A DNA stretch of 9,782 nt from positions 1 through 9,782 of the forward strand of contig JAEWZS010000152.1 of the NCBI GenBank assembly GCA_023458355.1, in the 5' to 3' direction. Both the position numbers and the translations under genes were made by a program. This document shows, in pieces, positions 1 to 6,605 of this stretch; positions within the stretch are counted from its first letter, which is position 1; every line of letters begins with the position of its first letter. The DNA is from Bacillota bacterium (GTDB lineage: Bacteria > Bacillota > Clostridia > Christensenellales > CAG-138). A model generated the notes under the pieces. The model was not told where the DNA came from and ran no database searches. It saw only the letters and a program-made list of their open reading frames with translations.

Positions 1-269
1 GAGTAGAGGATACATGCGGTATCGTGACAGGCGGCGTGATGGTGCTCTCGTCACATTTTGTAAAGGACCGCGGGCATGAAGGCCCGCGCATCAAAGCACT
101 GAATACAGAATGGTTCCAAAGGATGAACGAGGTGTTTTCAAGTACCTCCTGTCAGGCGCTCAAGGCAAAATACCGCACGCCCGAAACAGGCTGTGCCGAC
201 CTCATATTAAACTCCGCAAAAGTCCTTGATGAAATCGTTGAAAGGGAGATAAAGAAGGACGCGCAGTAA
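1..269 (+). CDS. C-GCAxxG-C-C family protein, C-terminal part (5' end outside window)
   Basis: The reading frame is open from base 3 to the TAA at 267-269 and gives 88 residues, so the protein begins upstream of the window. An internal GTG at 24 is not the start, because the family motif lies partly before it. The visible part starts with a Cys-Gly-Ile-Val-Thr-Gly-Gly motif (visible residues 5-11), followed by a hydrophobic stretch, a single Cys at 50 and a Gly-Cys at 63-64. This spacing fits the C-GCAxxG-C-C family of small helical proteins with conserved cysteines, often proposed to bind a redox cofactor or metal. The first cysteine of the family pattern would lie outside the window. The function of the family is not established, and I infer no specific role. 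It lies upstream of a separate promoter, so it is probably not part of the cell-wall operon that follows. Confidence 0.72.
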   Translation, partial: VEDTCGIVTGGVMVLSSHFVKDRGHEGPRIKALNTEWFQRMNEVFSSTSCQALKAKYRTPETGCADLILNSAKVLDEIVEREIKKDAQ

Positions 270-295
270 GGATTATATACGTGTATGCAATCCTT
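268..295 (+). terminator. Possible weak terminator hairpin after the first gene
   Basis: AAGGATT (268-274) is an exact inverted repeat of AATCCTT (289-295), with a possible inner ATA/TAT pairing. It overlaps the stop codon of the upstream gene. The stem is A/T-rich and the following sequence has only scattered T residues, so it is a weak candidate for an intrinsic terminator. Confidence 0.3.
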
Positions 296-302
296 GCTTC
301 CC

Positions 303-332
303 TTGACAGCCGTCCTTGTGCGACCCTACAAT
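303..332 (+). promoter_or_regulatory. SigA-type promoter for the glmU-murF-ddl-idh run
   Basis: A perfect -35 box TTGACA (303-308) and a near-consensus -10 box TACAAT (327-332) are separated by 18 bp. Transcription would start near 339, leaving a leader of about 36 nt before the ATG at 375. The Shine-Dalgarno sequence is GAGG (365-368). As the next five genes are separated by no more than 18 bp, this is the likely promoter for the whole run to 6497. Confidence 0.75.
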
Positions 333-374
333 AAGAAGGGAGATTTTGGGGTTTCCCTATTTATGAGGTAAGAG

Positions 375-1637
375 ATGAAAGCCAAAACCGCGTTTATCCT
401 CGCATTTCAAGAAGACACCGCCATGAACTCCGCGCGCCATACCGCGCTGCATGAGGTGTGCTTTCGCCCTATGCTCGGCTACGTGCTCGATGCAGTGCAA
501 GAGGTTTCGGAACATAAGAGCGTGGTACTTACGGGCTTTGATGCGGACCGTGTGGAGACGTATTTGAAGGACCGTGCGGACTTTGTCCGCGTGGACGCAG
601 CCGCGCAAGCCGCTGTTGCGCTTTCTTATGCTGTGCGGCAGACGGAGCAGGATACGGGCTATGCACTCATCGTATCAGGCAGCGCTCCGCTTGTGAAGAA
701 AGAAACCCTTTCAAGGCTTATCGAAGCCGCGAACGGCAACGCCGCCGCGGCGCTCGTAGCAAAGCGCGAAGGGGAGGATGAGGATTTTGAAGCACAAAAA
801 TGCCTCGTCTGCTGCGTGGATCTCGCGTTTTTAAAGGAAGCTGCCGGCAGCATCGATTCGATTTTAGAGAGCGTACGCCAAAATGGCTTCAAGGTCATAA
901 ATGTGTTTGCCTCCGAATATGAATGCATCGGCGTGCGTGACCGCGCTTCGCTGTGGGAATGCAACTATCTTATGAACAGCTTTCTTGTCGCACGGCATTT
1001 GGATGCGGGTGTCTCTCTGCTCGACCCGACCAAGATACTCGTTTCGCCGGATGTCGAAATCGGCCGCGATACAGTGATCTACCCCAATGTGATATTATCG
1101 GGCAAAACGAAGATTGGTGAAAACTGTGTAATCTTCGACGGCTGCCGCTTGAAGGATACGGTTGTCGGAAACGATTGCGTGCTCCAGAGCGTGGTTGCAA
1201 ACGAAACGGAGATAGGAAATTTCGTCACAGCCGGGCCGTTTGTGCATTTGCGACCCAACACAAAGATACATAACGGCTGCAAGGTAGGCGATTTTGTGGA
1301 GGTTAAAAACTCGACTGTCGGCGAAAATACCAAGCTGCCGCATTTAAGCTACATCGGCGATGCTGATATCGGTGCGCGCGTCAACGTAGGCTGTGGCTGC
1401 GTGGTTGTCAATTATGACGGATTTAAAAAACACCGCACTGTCGTTGGCGACGACGTGTTTTTGGGCTGCCAGACCAACCTTGTTGCACCAATCACCGTGG
1501 GCAGCAACGCTTATACCGCAGCCGGTTCTACACTCACCGAGGATGTTCCTTCAGGCGCGCTTGCCATAGCGCGCGCTTATCAGAAAAACATACCCGGTTG
1601 GGTGGCAAAAAACCGCGAGAAAAAGCGCGGGAATTAA
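375..1637 (+). CDS. glmU: GlmU homologue: intact acetyltransferase domain, degenerate uridyltransferase domain
   Basis: This 420-residue protein aligns with bifunctional GlmU, which is usually about 450-460 residues. GlmU acetylates GlcN-1-P and then uridylylates GlcNAc-1-P to give UDP-GlcNAc. The C-terminal half (about 216-405) has left-handed beta-helix hexapeptide repeats and keeps all acetyltransferase residues I can map: R293, K311, catalytic H323, Y326, N337, N346 and K352. Each is offset by exactly 40 from E. coli (R333, K351, H363, Y366, N377, N386, K392). The N-terminal half still aligns without gaps over the first strand and helix (residues 7-41), but the LAAGxGTRM signature reads LAFQEDTAM and the K25 equivalent is T23. 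The Mg ligand D105 is S103 and N227 is R188. The GTGHA and GYGRI motifs are absent, and the domain is about 40 residues short. I infer an acetyltransferase-only enzyme. The frame is intact, so it is not a simple pseudogene. Confidence 0.87.
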   Translation: MKAKTAFILAFQEDTAMNSARHTALHEVCFRPMLGYVLDAVQEVSEHKSVVLTGFDADRVETYLKDRADFVRVDAAAQAAVALSYAVRQTEQDTGYALIVSGSAPLVKKETLSRLIEAANGNAAAALVAKREGEDEDFEAQKCLVCCVDLAFLKEAAGSIDSILESVRQNGFKVINVFASEYECIGVRDRASLWECNYLMNSFLVARHLDAGVSLLDPTKILVSPDVEIGRDTVIYPNVILSGKTKIGENCVIFDGCRLKDTVVGNDCVLQSVVANETEIGNFVTAGPFVHLRPNTKIHNGCKVGDFVEVKNSTVGENTKLPHLSYIGDADIGARVNVGCGCVVVNYDGFKKHRTVVGDDVFLGCQTNLVAPITVGSNAYTAAGSTLTEDVPSGALAIARAYQKNIPGWVAKNREKKRGN

Positions 1638-1650
1638 CCAGAGGTTAAAT

Positions 1651-2409
1651 TTGGAAACCATTATCGACGGTCTGCGCCTACATTACGAGCGGCAGGGGAG
1701 CGGAAAACCCGTGCTCATCTTGCACGGCTGGGGCGCTTCTATAGAAGCTATGCGCTCTATTATCAACTGCATGCTTCGTTTGGGGCGTGAAACGGTTGCG
1801 CTCGATTTCCCGGGTTTTGGCGGGAGCGAGGAGCCCAAAACGCCTTGGGGCGTGGAGGATTTTGCAGCTGTTACCCGCAAATTTGCGGAGGAGTTGGGTA
1901 TTTACGGCTGCGACGTAATCGCCCATTCTCACGGCGGACGCGTAGCAATCTATTTGGCCTCGGAGGATAAGCGCATGTTTCATAAGCTTGTGCTCATCGA
2001 CGCTGCCGGGGTGAAGCCAAGAAGGAGCTTTACATATTATGTGAAGGTTTATTCCTATAAGCTTCTGAAGCGTTTAGCTAAATGTAAGTTTTTAGACAGA
2101 ACTTTTAAGCTTTCTGAGAGGCAGAAGAATGCGGGCAGTGCTGATTACAAAGCCACTTCCGGTATTATGCGGCAGACCTTCGTGCGGCTGGTAAATTGTG
2201 ACCTTGCAGACAGGCTCCATAAAGTCGAAAACGAAACGCTTCTCGTCTGGGGCGAGAACGATAACGATACGCCGCTTTACATGGCGGAACTTATGAAAAA
2301 ACGCATGAAAAACGCGGGGCTAGCCGTAATTGAAGGTGCGGGGCACTTTTCCTACGCGGACGACTACCCTCGCTTTTGCGCCATGATGGGCGTACTTTTT
2401 AAAGATTAG
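1651..2409 (+). CDS. Alpha/beta-hydrolase fold protein
   Basis: This 252-residue cytosolic protein shows the alpha/beta-hydrolase pattern: an oxyanion-hole HGWGAS motif at 25-30, a DFPGFGGS strand-loop at 52-59, and a nucleophile elbow A-H-S-H-G-G with Ser93. A likely acid lies at D204 or D206 in WGENDND, and the catalytic His is H232 in GAGHFS. A helical lid at about 123-190 is rich in Lys and Arg. There is no signal peptide or membrane segment. The start is TTG at 1651, set by GAGG at 1641-1644 with 6 nt spacing and by the beta-strand that follows directly. It begins 13 bp after glmU and ends 16 bp before murF, so it is co-transcribed with cell-wall precursor genes. The family includes esterases, lipases and C-C hydrolases, so the substrate cannot be named. 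A role in envelope metabolism is inference from position only. Confidence 0.85.
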   Translation: METIIDGLRLHYERQGSGKPVLILHGWGASIEAMRSIINCMLRLGRETVALDFPGFGGSEEPKTPWGVEDFAAVTRKFAEELGIYGCDVIAHSHGGRVAIYLASEDKRMFHKLVLIDAAGVKPRRSFTYYVKVYSYKLLKRLAKCKFLDRTFKLSERQKNAGSADYKATSGIMRQTFVRLVNCDLADRLHKVENETLLVWGENDNDTPLYMAELMKKRMKNAGLAVIEGAGHFSYADDYPRFCAMMGVLFKD

Positions 2410-2425
2410 ATCGAGGAAACATTTC

Positions 2426-4069
2426 ATGGATGTTTTGACCTACGCAACTTATGTATACTGGGCGGTCGCCGCCGTCACGGTCGTGTTTGCCGCATTGCCT
2501 TTTATCCATATGCTTCAGCTTGAGAGCTATCAGGGGAAAATGTACTTAAAGTGGCTCAAAAAGCATCTTAACGACGCGCTTAGCTTCTTCATGATCGGAT
2601 TTGTATGCCTTGCGCTCCGCTCTTCCGCCGCATTTTTGGTACATTACGGCACCGGTATCGCCAACATTGCCTACATCGGGGCGGACGCGCTGTATGTATT
2701 GCTTCTCCTTCTTATGTACTTAGTCGATTGTAAAAAGGAAAAGAAGAAGCCACTTGTCTATACCGGCCGTGTAAAACGGCTTATTGTCGCACTGTTTTTA
2801 ATTGCGGCAGTATTTACGGCATCACTTTTTATTACCGGGGCACCTACACTAAACGGTGTTCCTTCTTGGAATACATACCTCTTACTGTACGGCCTTCGCT
2901 ATCTGCCCGGTGCACTTTTGCCGTTTTTTGTGTTCCTTGCATGGCTTATCACGTATCCTGTTGAGGAGGCTGTGAAGTCGTGGTACTTCAATGATGCGCG
3001 GCGCATTTTAAAGGGGCGCAATGATCTTATCAAGATCGGTATCACCGGAAGCTATGGTAAGACGAGCACCAAGTTTATCTTAGGTGAGATTCTTAAAGAA
3101 AAGTATGATGTGTTGTATACACCGGGAAGCTTTAACACACCCATGGGTATTACGCGCGTGGTACGCGAGCAGCTAACAGACGACCACAATGTGTTTATAG
3201 CGGAAATGGGCGCACGTTACAAGGGCGATATCAAGGAGTTAACCAAGCTTGTGCAGCCAATTTATGGCATCGTAACCTCCGTAGGCAAGCAGCACCTTGA
3301 AACCTTCGGGTCACTTGAAGCCGTCGTTGCGACGAAATCCGAACTCCCGGAGGGCATCGTAGAAAACGGTGCATGCTTCTTCAACGGCGACAATACGATA
3401 TGCCGCGAGATGTACGAAAAAAGCGCACTCAAAGACAAATACCTCTTCGGCACAGAGGGTGACGATCTTTATATGAAGGCCTCGGAAATCTCCATAAACG
3501 GCAAAGGATCGCTTTTTACACTTCTCGCACAAAATGGCGAGAGCGTGCGCTGCCAAACCAAGCTGTTAGGCAGGCACAACATAGTAAACGTTACGGGCGC
3601 TGCAGCGCTCGCGTATCTCATGGGCCTCCCACTTGAGGAGATAGCCGCAGCGATCGGTCGCCTAAAGCCCGTACAGCATAGGCTCGAACTCATTGAAGGC
3701 CCGGTTACCGTAATCGATGACGCATTTAACGCAAATCCTGAGGGCTCCAAGGAAGCGCTTGAGGTGCTCAAGAGCTTTTCCGGAAAGCGCATCATTGTGA
3801 CGCCCGGTATGGTGGAGCTCGGCGGCGAGGAAGACGCTCTCAACCGCGCGTTTGGAGAAGCCATGGCCGAAGCGGTCGATATTGCCATCCTTGTTGGGGG
3901 GAAGCATATAGCACCCATCCGCGAAGGGCTTATGGAAAAAGGTTTCGATGAGAAACGCATCATAAACGCAAAAAACCTTGCGGAAGCTACGGAGCTATTA
4001 AAACAGCATACCGAGCCGGGCGCGGTCGTGCTTTTTGAAAATGACCTGCCCGACAATTATGACGAATAG
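2426..4069 (+). CDS. murF: Membrane-anchored MurF-type UDP-MurNAc-tripeptide:D-Ala-D-Ala ligase
   Basis: This 547-residue protein has two parts. Residues 1-180 contain about five hydrophobic segments (roughly 9-30, 50-72, 78-100, 118-138 and 152-178), suggesting an integral membrane anchor. Residues 200-547 form a Mur ligase: the ATP-binding loop G-S-Y-G-K-T-S-T (208-215), E-M-G-A-R (260-264), a VGKQHLE motif with H290, and K304 in the position of the usual carbamylated lysine. L-G-R-H-N (381-385), HRLELI (418-423), DDAFNANPEG (431-440) and GMVELG (461-466) follow. The NANP and GMVELG motifs point to MurF, which adds D-Ala-D-Ala to UDP-MurNAc-tripeptide, rather than MurC, MurD or MurE. The adjacent ddl would make its dipeptide substrate. 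Most MurF enzymes are soluble and about 450 residues long; the membrane-fused form is, to my knowledge, found in some clostridia. SD GAGGA is at 2413-2417, 8 nt before the ATG. Confidence 0.88.
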   Translation: MDVLTYATYVYWAVAAVTVVFAALPFIHMLQLESYQGKMYLKWLKKHLNDALSFFMIGFVCLALRSSAAFLVHYGTGIANIAYIGADALYVLLLLLMYLVDCKKEKKKPLVYTGRVKRLIVALFLIAAVFTASLFITGAPTLNGVPSWNTYLLLYGLRYLPGALLPFFVFLAWLITYPVEEAVKSWYFNDARRILKGRNDLIKIGITGSYGKTSTKFILGEILKEKYDVLYTPGSFNTPMGITRVVREQLTDDHNVFIAEMGARYKGDIKELTKLVQPIYGIVTSVGKQHLETFGSLEAVVATKSELPEGIVENGACFFNGDNTICREMYEKSALKDKYLFGTEGDDLYMKASEISINGKGSLFTLLAQNGESVRCQTKLLGRHNIVNVTGAAALAYLMGLPLEEIAAAIGRLKPVQHRLELIEGPVTVIDDAFNANPEGSKEALEVLKSFSGKRIIVTPGMVELGGEEDALNRAFGEAMAEAVDIAILVGGKHIAPIREGLMEKGFDEKRIINAKNLAEATELLKQHTEPGAVVLFENDLPDNYDE

Positions 4070-4072
4070 ATC

Positions 4073-4079
4073 GGGGTGA
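4073..4079 (+). promoter_or_regulatory. Ribosome binding site that decides the ddl start
   Basis: GGGGTGA here matches the 3' end of 16S rRNA well (GGTGA core) and lies 8 nt before the ATG at 4088. An in-frame GTG at 4076 falls inside this site and has no good SD of its own. The ATG at 4088 is therefore the better start, and the first residues then read M-I-H-L-G-I-I-F-G, as expected for the first Ddl beta-strand. Confidence 0.65.
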
Positions 4080-4087
4080 ACCATCGT

Positions 4088-5263
4088 ATGATACATCTTG
4101 GCATTATTTTCGGAAGCCGCAGCGCAGAGCACGACGTTTCCGTAATCACCGGCCTGCAAGCGCTTGAAAACGCCGACACAAAAAAGTACAACGCATTTCC
4201 CGTTTATATTTCCCGCACGGGAGAGTGGTTCGTGGGTGAGCCGCTAAGATCAATTGAAACCTATCGTAATTTTGATCCCAACCAAAAAGGGTTGACGCGT
4301 GTGTTTTTTCCTGCAGTACCGGGCATGAACGGGCTTTATTCGCTCGAATCGGGACTCTTCAAAAAAAGTGCCAAAGTTTGCGAACTTGACTGTGCGCTTT
4401 TGGCGCTGCATGGCTTACACGGCGAGGATGGTTCCGTGCAGGGACTTTTTGAGCTTGCCAATCTGCCGTATACAAGCTGCGGTCTTATCGGCTCCGCTGT
4501 GGGCATGGATAAAATCGTCATGAAGGAAGTGTTCAAGAGCATGGGTCTAAATGTGCTCGAGAGCGTCTATTGCTGCCGCAGCGAGTGGAGCAAGGATAAG
4601 GATGCAGTGATTGAACGCGCCGAAAAGCTATCTTATCCGCTCATCGTAAAACCCGCGAACTTGGGTTCATCTATCGGCATCACCAAGGCGAAAAATAGGG
4701 AGGAGCTAATTTCGGCCATCGACGTAGCGGCGGGCTATGACAGGCGGATTCTCATTGAACGTGCGCTTACAAAGCCCACCGAAATCAACTGCGCATGCGT
4801 AGGTTATAGCGACGAGGCTACGGTATCGCTGTGCGAGCAGCCCTTAAGTTGGGAGCTTTTTATGAATTCCGACGATATGCTGGATTTCAACAAAAAGTAC
4901 CTCCAAAAAGGCGGTAAGGGCATGGAAAGCCTTTCACGGCGCATTCCCGCACCGATTGGTGAGGCACTTACCGAAAAAGTACAAAACTGGACGCTCCAAA
5001 TTTTCAGCATGCTTGAGTGTAAAGGTGTGGTGCGTGTGGACTATATGATCGACGGTGAAGGAAACCTTTACGTCAACGAGATCAACACCATTCCCGGCTC
5101 GCTTGCTTTTTACCTGTTTGAACCCATGGGGTTGGGCTTTGGTCAGCTGGTGGATAAACTCGTAGAATATGCGTACAAAGCACTGACGCAGAAAAATGAG
5201 TCCACCTATGCCTATAGCTCGGACATCCTGAATAAATCGCGCAAGGGTACAAAACATAAGTAA
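4088..5263 (+). CDS. ddl: D-alanine--D-alanine ligase (ATP-grasp)
   Basis: Starting at the ATG at 4088 the protein has 391 residues, somewhat longer than the common 300-370. Ddl joins two D-alanines using ATP. Visible motifs (this numbering) are GSRSAEHDVS near the N-terminus with E14 (E. coli E15), LHGLHGEDGS at 107-116, and G-S-S-I-G at 193-197 with the serine pair equivalent to S150-S151. K270-Y271 match K215-Y216 of DdlB, and this Tyr favours D-Ala over D-lactate. R316-x-D318 (R255, D257), E331 and N333 (E270, N272) complete the Mg-ATP site. One departure is in the second D-Ala pocket: where E. coli reads PGMTSHSL this protein has PGSLAFYL, so the S281 equivalent is Tyr. The C-terminal tail of about 25 residues is polar and lysine-rich. 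The gene begins 18 bp after murF, whose dipeptide substrate it supplies. Confidence 0.9.
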   Translation: MIHLGIIFGSRSAEHDVSVITGLQALENADTKKYNAFPVYISRTGEWFVGEPLRSIETYRNFDPNQKGLTRVFFPAVPGMNGLYSLESGLFKKSAKVCELDCALLALHGLHGEDGSVQGLFELANLPYTSCGLIGSAVGMDKIVMKEVFKSMGLNVLESVYCCRSEWSKDKDAVIERAEKLSYPLIVKPANLGSSIGITKAKNREELISAIDVAAGYDRRILIERALTKPTEINCACVGYSDEATVSLCEQPLSWELFMNSDDMLDFNKKYLQKGGKGMESLSRRIPAPIGEALTEKVQNWTLQIFSMLECKGVVRVDYMIDGEGNLYVNEINTIPGSLAFYLFEPMGLGFGQLVDKLVEYAYKALTQKNESTYAYSSDILNKSRKGTKHK

Positions 5264-5279
5264 TTAAAGGAGATTAGAG

Positions 5280-6497
5280 ATGGCCAAGATACAGATGCGC
5301 ACCCCTCTTGTCGAGATGGACGGGGACGAAATGACCAGGATCATCTGGAAGATGATCAAAATCAATCTTCTGGAGCCGTACATCGATCTCAAGACCGAGT
5401 ATTATGACCTGGGCCTAAGCCGCCGCGACGAGACCGACGACCATATCACTGTAGAGGCTGCAGAGGCCGTTAAGAAATATGGTGTGGGCGTAAAATGTGC
5501 AACCATCACCCCGAACCAGCAGCGCATGAGCGAGTACAGCCTAAAACGCATGTACAAGAGCCCTAACGGCACAATCCGCGCTATTCTCGACGGTACTGTG
5601 TTCCGTGCACCCATTACGCTGCCATGTCTCAAACCCGCCGTACGCAACTGGTTAAAGCCTATCACCATCGCGCGTCATGCCTACGGCGACATCTACCGCT
5701 GCACGGAGTTTCGCGTACCCGGTGCGGGTAAGGCGGAGATTATGTTCCGTGATGCGGAAGGCAACGAACTCTTGCACGAGACTATATTCGATTTTAAAGG
5801 CCCGGGCGTTTTGATGGGCATGTACAACAAGGATGACTCTATCGAGAGCTTCGCGCATGCATGCTTTAAGTACGCGCTTTCTACCAAGCAGGACCTTTGG
5901 TTCTCTGCAAAGGATACCATCTCCAAAAAATATGACCACCGCTTTAAGGATATCTTTGAGGAAATCTATGAGAAGGACTATAAGGATAGCTTTAAAAAGG
6001 CAGGCCTTGCGTACTTCTATACCCTCATCGATGATGCCGTAGCACGCGTAATCCGCTCCGATGGCGGCTTTATATGGGCATGCAAGAATTACGATGGCGA
6101 CGTGATGAGCGATATGGTGGCGACTGCGTTTGGTTCCCTCGCGATGATGACGAGCGTGCTCGTTTCACCCGACGGCAACTTTGAATACGAAGCCGCCCAC
6201 GGTACTGTTACTAAGCATTACTATAAGCATCTTGAAGGTGAATCCACTTCCACCAACTCCATGGCCACGCTGTTCGCGTGGACGGGTGCTCTAAACAAGC
6301 GCGGCGAACTTGACAATCTCCCGGAGCTTTGCGAATTCGCTAATACGCTTGAACAAGCCGCGCTTTCCACTATCGAAGCCGGCTACATGACAAAGGACCT
6401 CGCGCAGCTTACGGATATGGAGAACATCGAAGTGCTTTCTACCGAAGGCTTTATCCTGAAGGTACGTGAAACGTTCGATAAGATGCACAAACATTAA
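5280..6497 (+). CDS. icd: Isocitrate dehydrogenase, eukaryote-like homodimeric type, probably NADP-dependent
   Basis: This 405-residue protein belongs to the type of isocitrate dehydrogenase that includes human IDH1 and IDH2, not the E. coli Icd type. It oxidatively decarboxylates isocitrate to 2-oxoglutarate. Numbering runs almost in step with IDH1: T77 in ATITP, the S94-P-N96-G loop, R100, R109, R132 in ARHAYGD, Y139, K211, D251, D274 and D278. The cofactor region has HGTVTKHY at 308-315, with H308 and H313 conserved, but Lys312 replaces the Arg (R314 in IDH1) that contacts the NADP 2'-phosphate. K260 of IDH1 is Arg here. All replacements remain basic, so NADP use is still likely. SD AAAGGAGA is at 5266-5273, 6 nt before the ATG. 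It follows ddl by 16 bp and is probably the last gene of the run. Supplying 2-oxoglutarate for glutamate synthesis is a plausible role. Confidence 0.93.
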   Translation: MAKIQMRTPLVEMDGDEMTRIIWKMIKINLLEPYIDLKTEYYDLGLSRRDETDDHITVEAAEAVKKYGVGVKCATITPNQQRMSEYSLKRMYKSPNGTIRAILDGTVFRAPITLPCLKPAVRNWLKPITIARHAYGDIYRCTEFRVPGAGKAEIMFRDAEGNELLHETIFDFKGPGVLMGMYNKDDSIESFAHACFKYALSTKQDLWFSAKDTISKKYDHRFKDIFEEIYEKDYKDSFKKAGLAYFYTLIDDAVARVIRSDGGFIWACKNYDGDVMSDMVATAFGSLAMMTSVLVSPDGNFEYEAAHGTVTKHYYKHLEGESTSTNSMATLFAWTGALNKRGELDNLPELCEFANTLEQAALSTIEAGYMTKDLAQLTDMENIEVLSTEGFILKVRETFDKMHKH

Positions 6498-6504
6498 TGG
6501 ATTT

Positions 6505-6535
6505 GCGTGGCGGCATGTAAGTCATGCTGCCACGC
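6505..6535 (+). terminator. Strong hairpin after isocitrate dehydrogenase, probable transcript end
   Basis: GCGTGGCGGCATG (6505-6517) pairs with CATGCTGCCACGC (6523-6535) through 13 bp including one G-U pair, with a 5-nt loop TAAGT. It begins 7 nt after the stop codon. No T-run follows (the sequence continues GATAAGC), so it is not a canonical intrinsic terminator. It may be a 3'-end stabilising or processing structure, or a non-canonical terminator. The rest of the 108-bp gap to the next gene shows only a TATACT (6579-6584) without a convincing -35. Confidence 0.5.
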
Positions 6536-6605
6536 GATAAGCAAATTTAATTCGCATATTCGGCGTTCATACGCCTTATATACTTCAGATTACAGGAGAA
6601 AGTAA

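Noticed and set aside
24..26. GTG at 24 as a true start of the first gene
   Set aside because: The frame is open to the window edge and the conserved Cys-Gly motif begins before this codon, so the gene is cut by the window.
337..358. Hairpin in the glmU leader as a regulatory RNA element
   Set aside because: AGGGA/TCCCT gives only 5 bp with a large loop, and no known riboswitch pattern fits in the 36-nt leader.
375..1020. GlmU N-terminal half as a pseudogene or frameshifted gene
   Set aside because: The frame is uninterrupted, the start has a promoter and SD, and the first 35 residues still align without gaps. Motif loss without frame disruption fits functional divergence better than a broken gene.
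3469..4056. Open frame of 195 codons on the - strand opposite murF
   Set aside because: The translation is Ser/Pro/Ala-rich with no recognisable motif, and it lies wholly inside the conserved ligase core of murF. It is a shadow of the coding strand.
4076..4087. GTG at 4076 as the ddl start
   Set aside because: It lies within the GGGGTGA sequence that best serves as the SD for the ATG at 4088, and it has no SD of its own. It cannot be fully excluded.
5833..6042. Small + strand frame inside isocitrate dehydrogenase
   Set aside because: It overlaps a highly conserved enzyme in another frame, has no SD and yields an Arg/Ser-rich peptide typical of a shadow frame.
6551..6584. Promoter upstream of the SEC-C gene
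   Set aside because: TATACT at 6579-6584 is a fair -10, but no -35 box is found at 16-18 bp spacing. The only TTCGCA lies 22 bp away.
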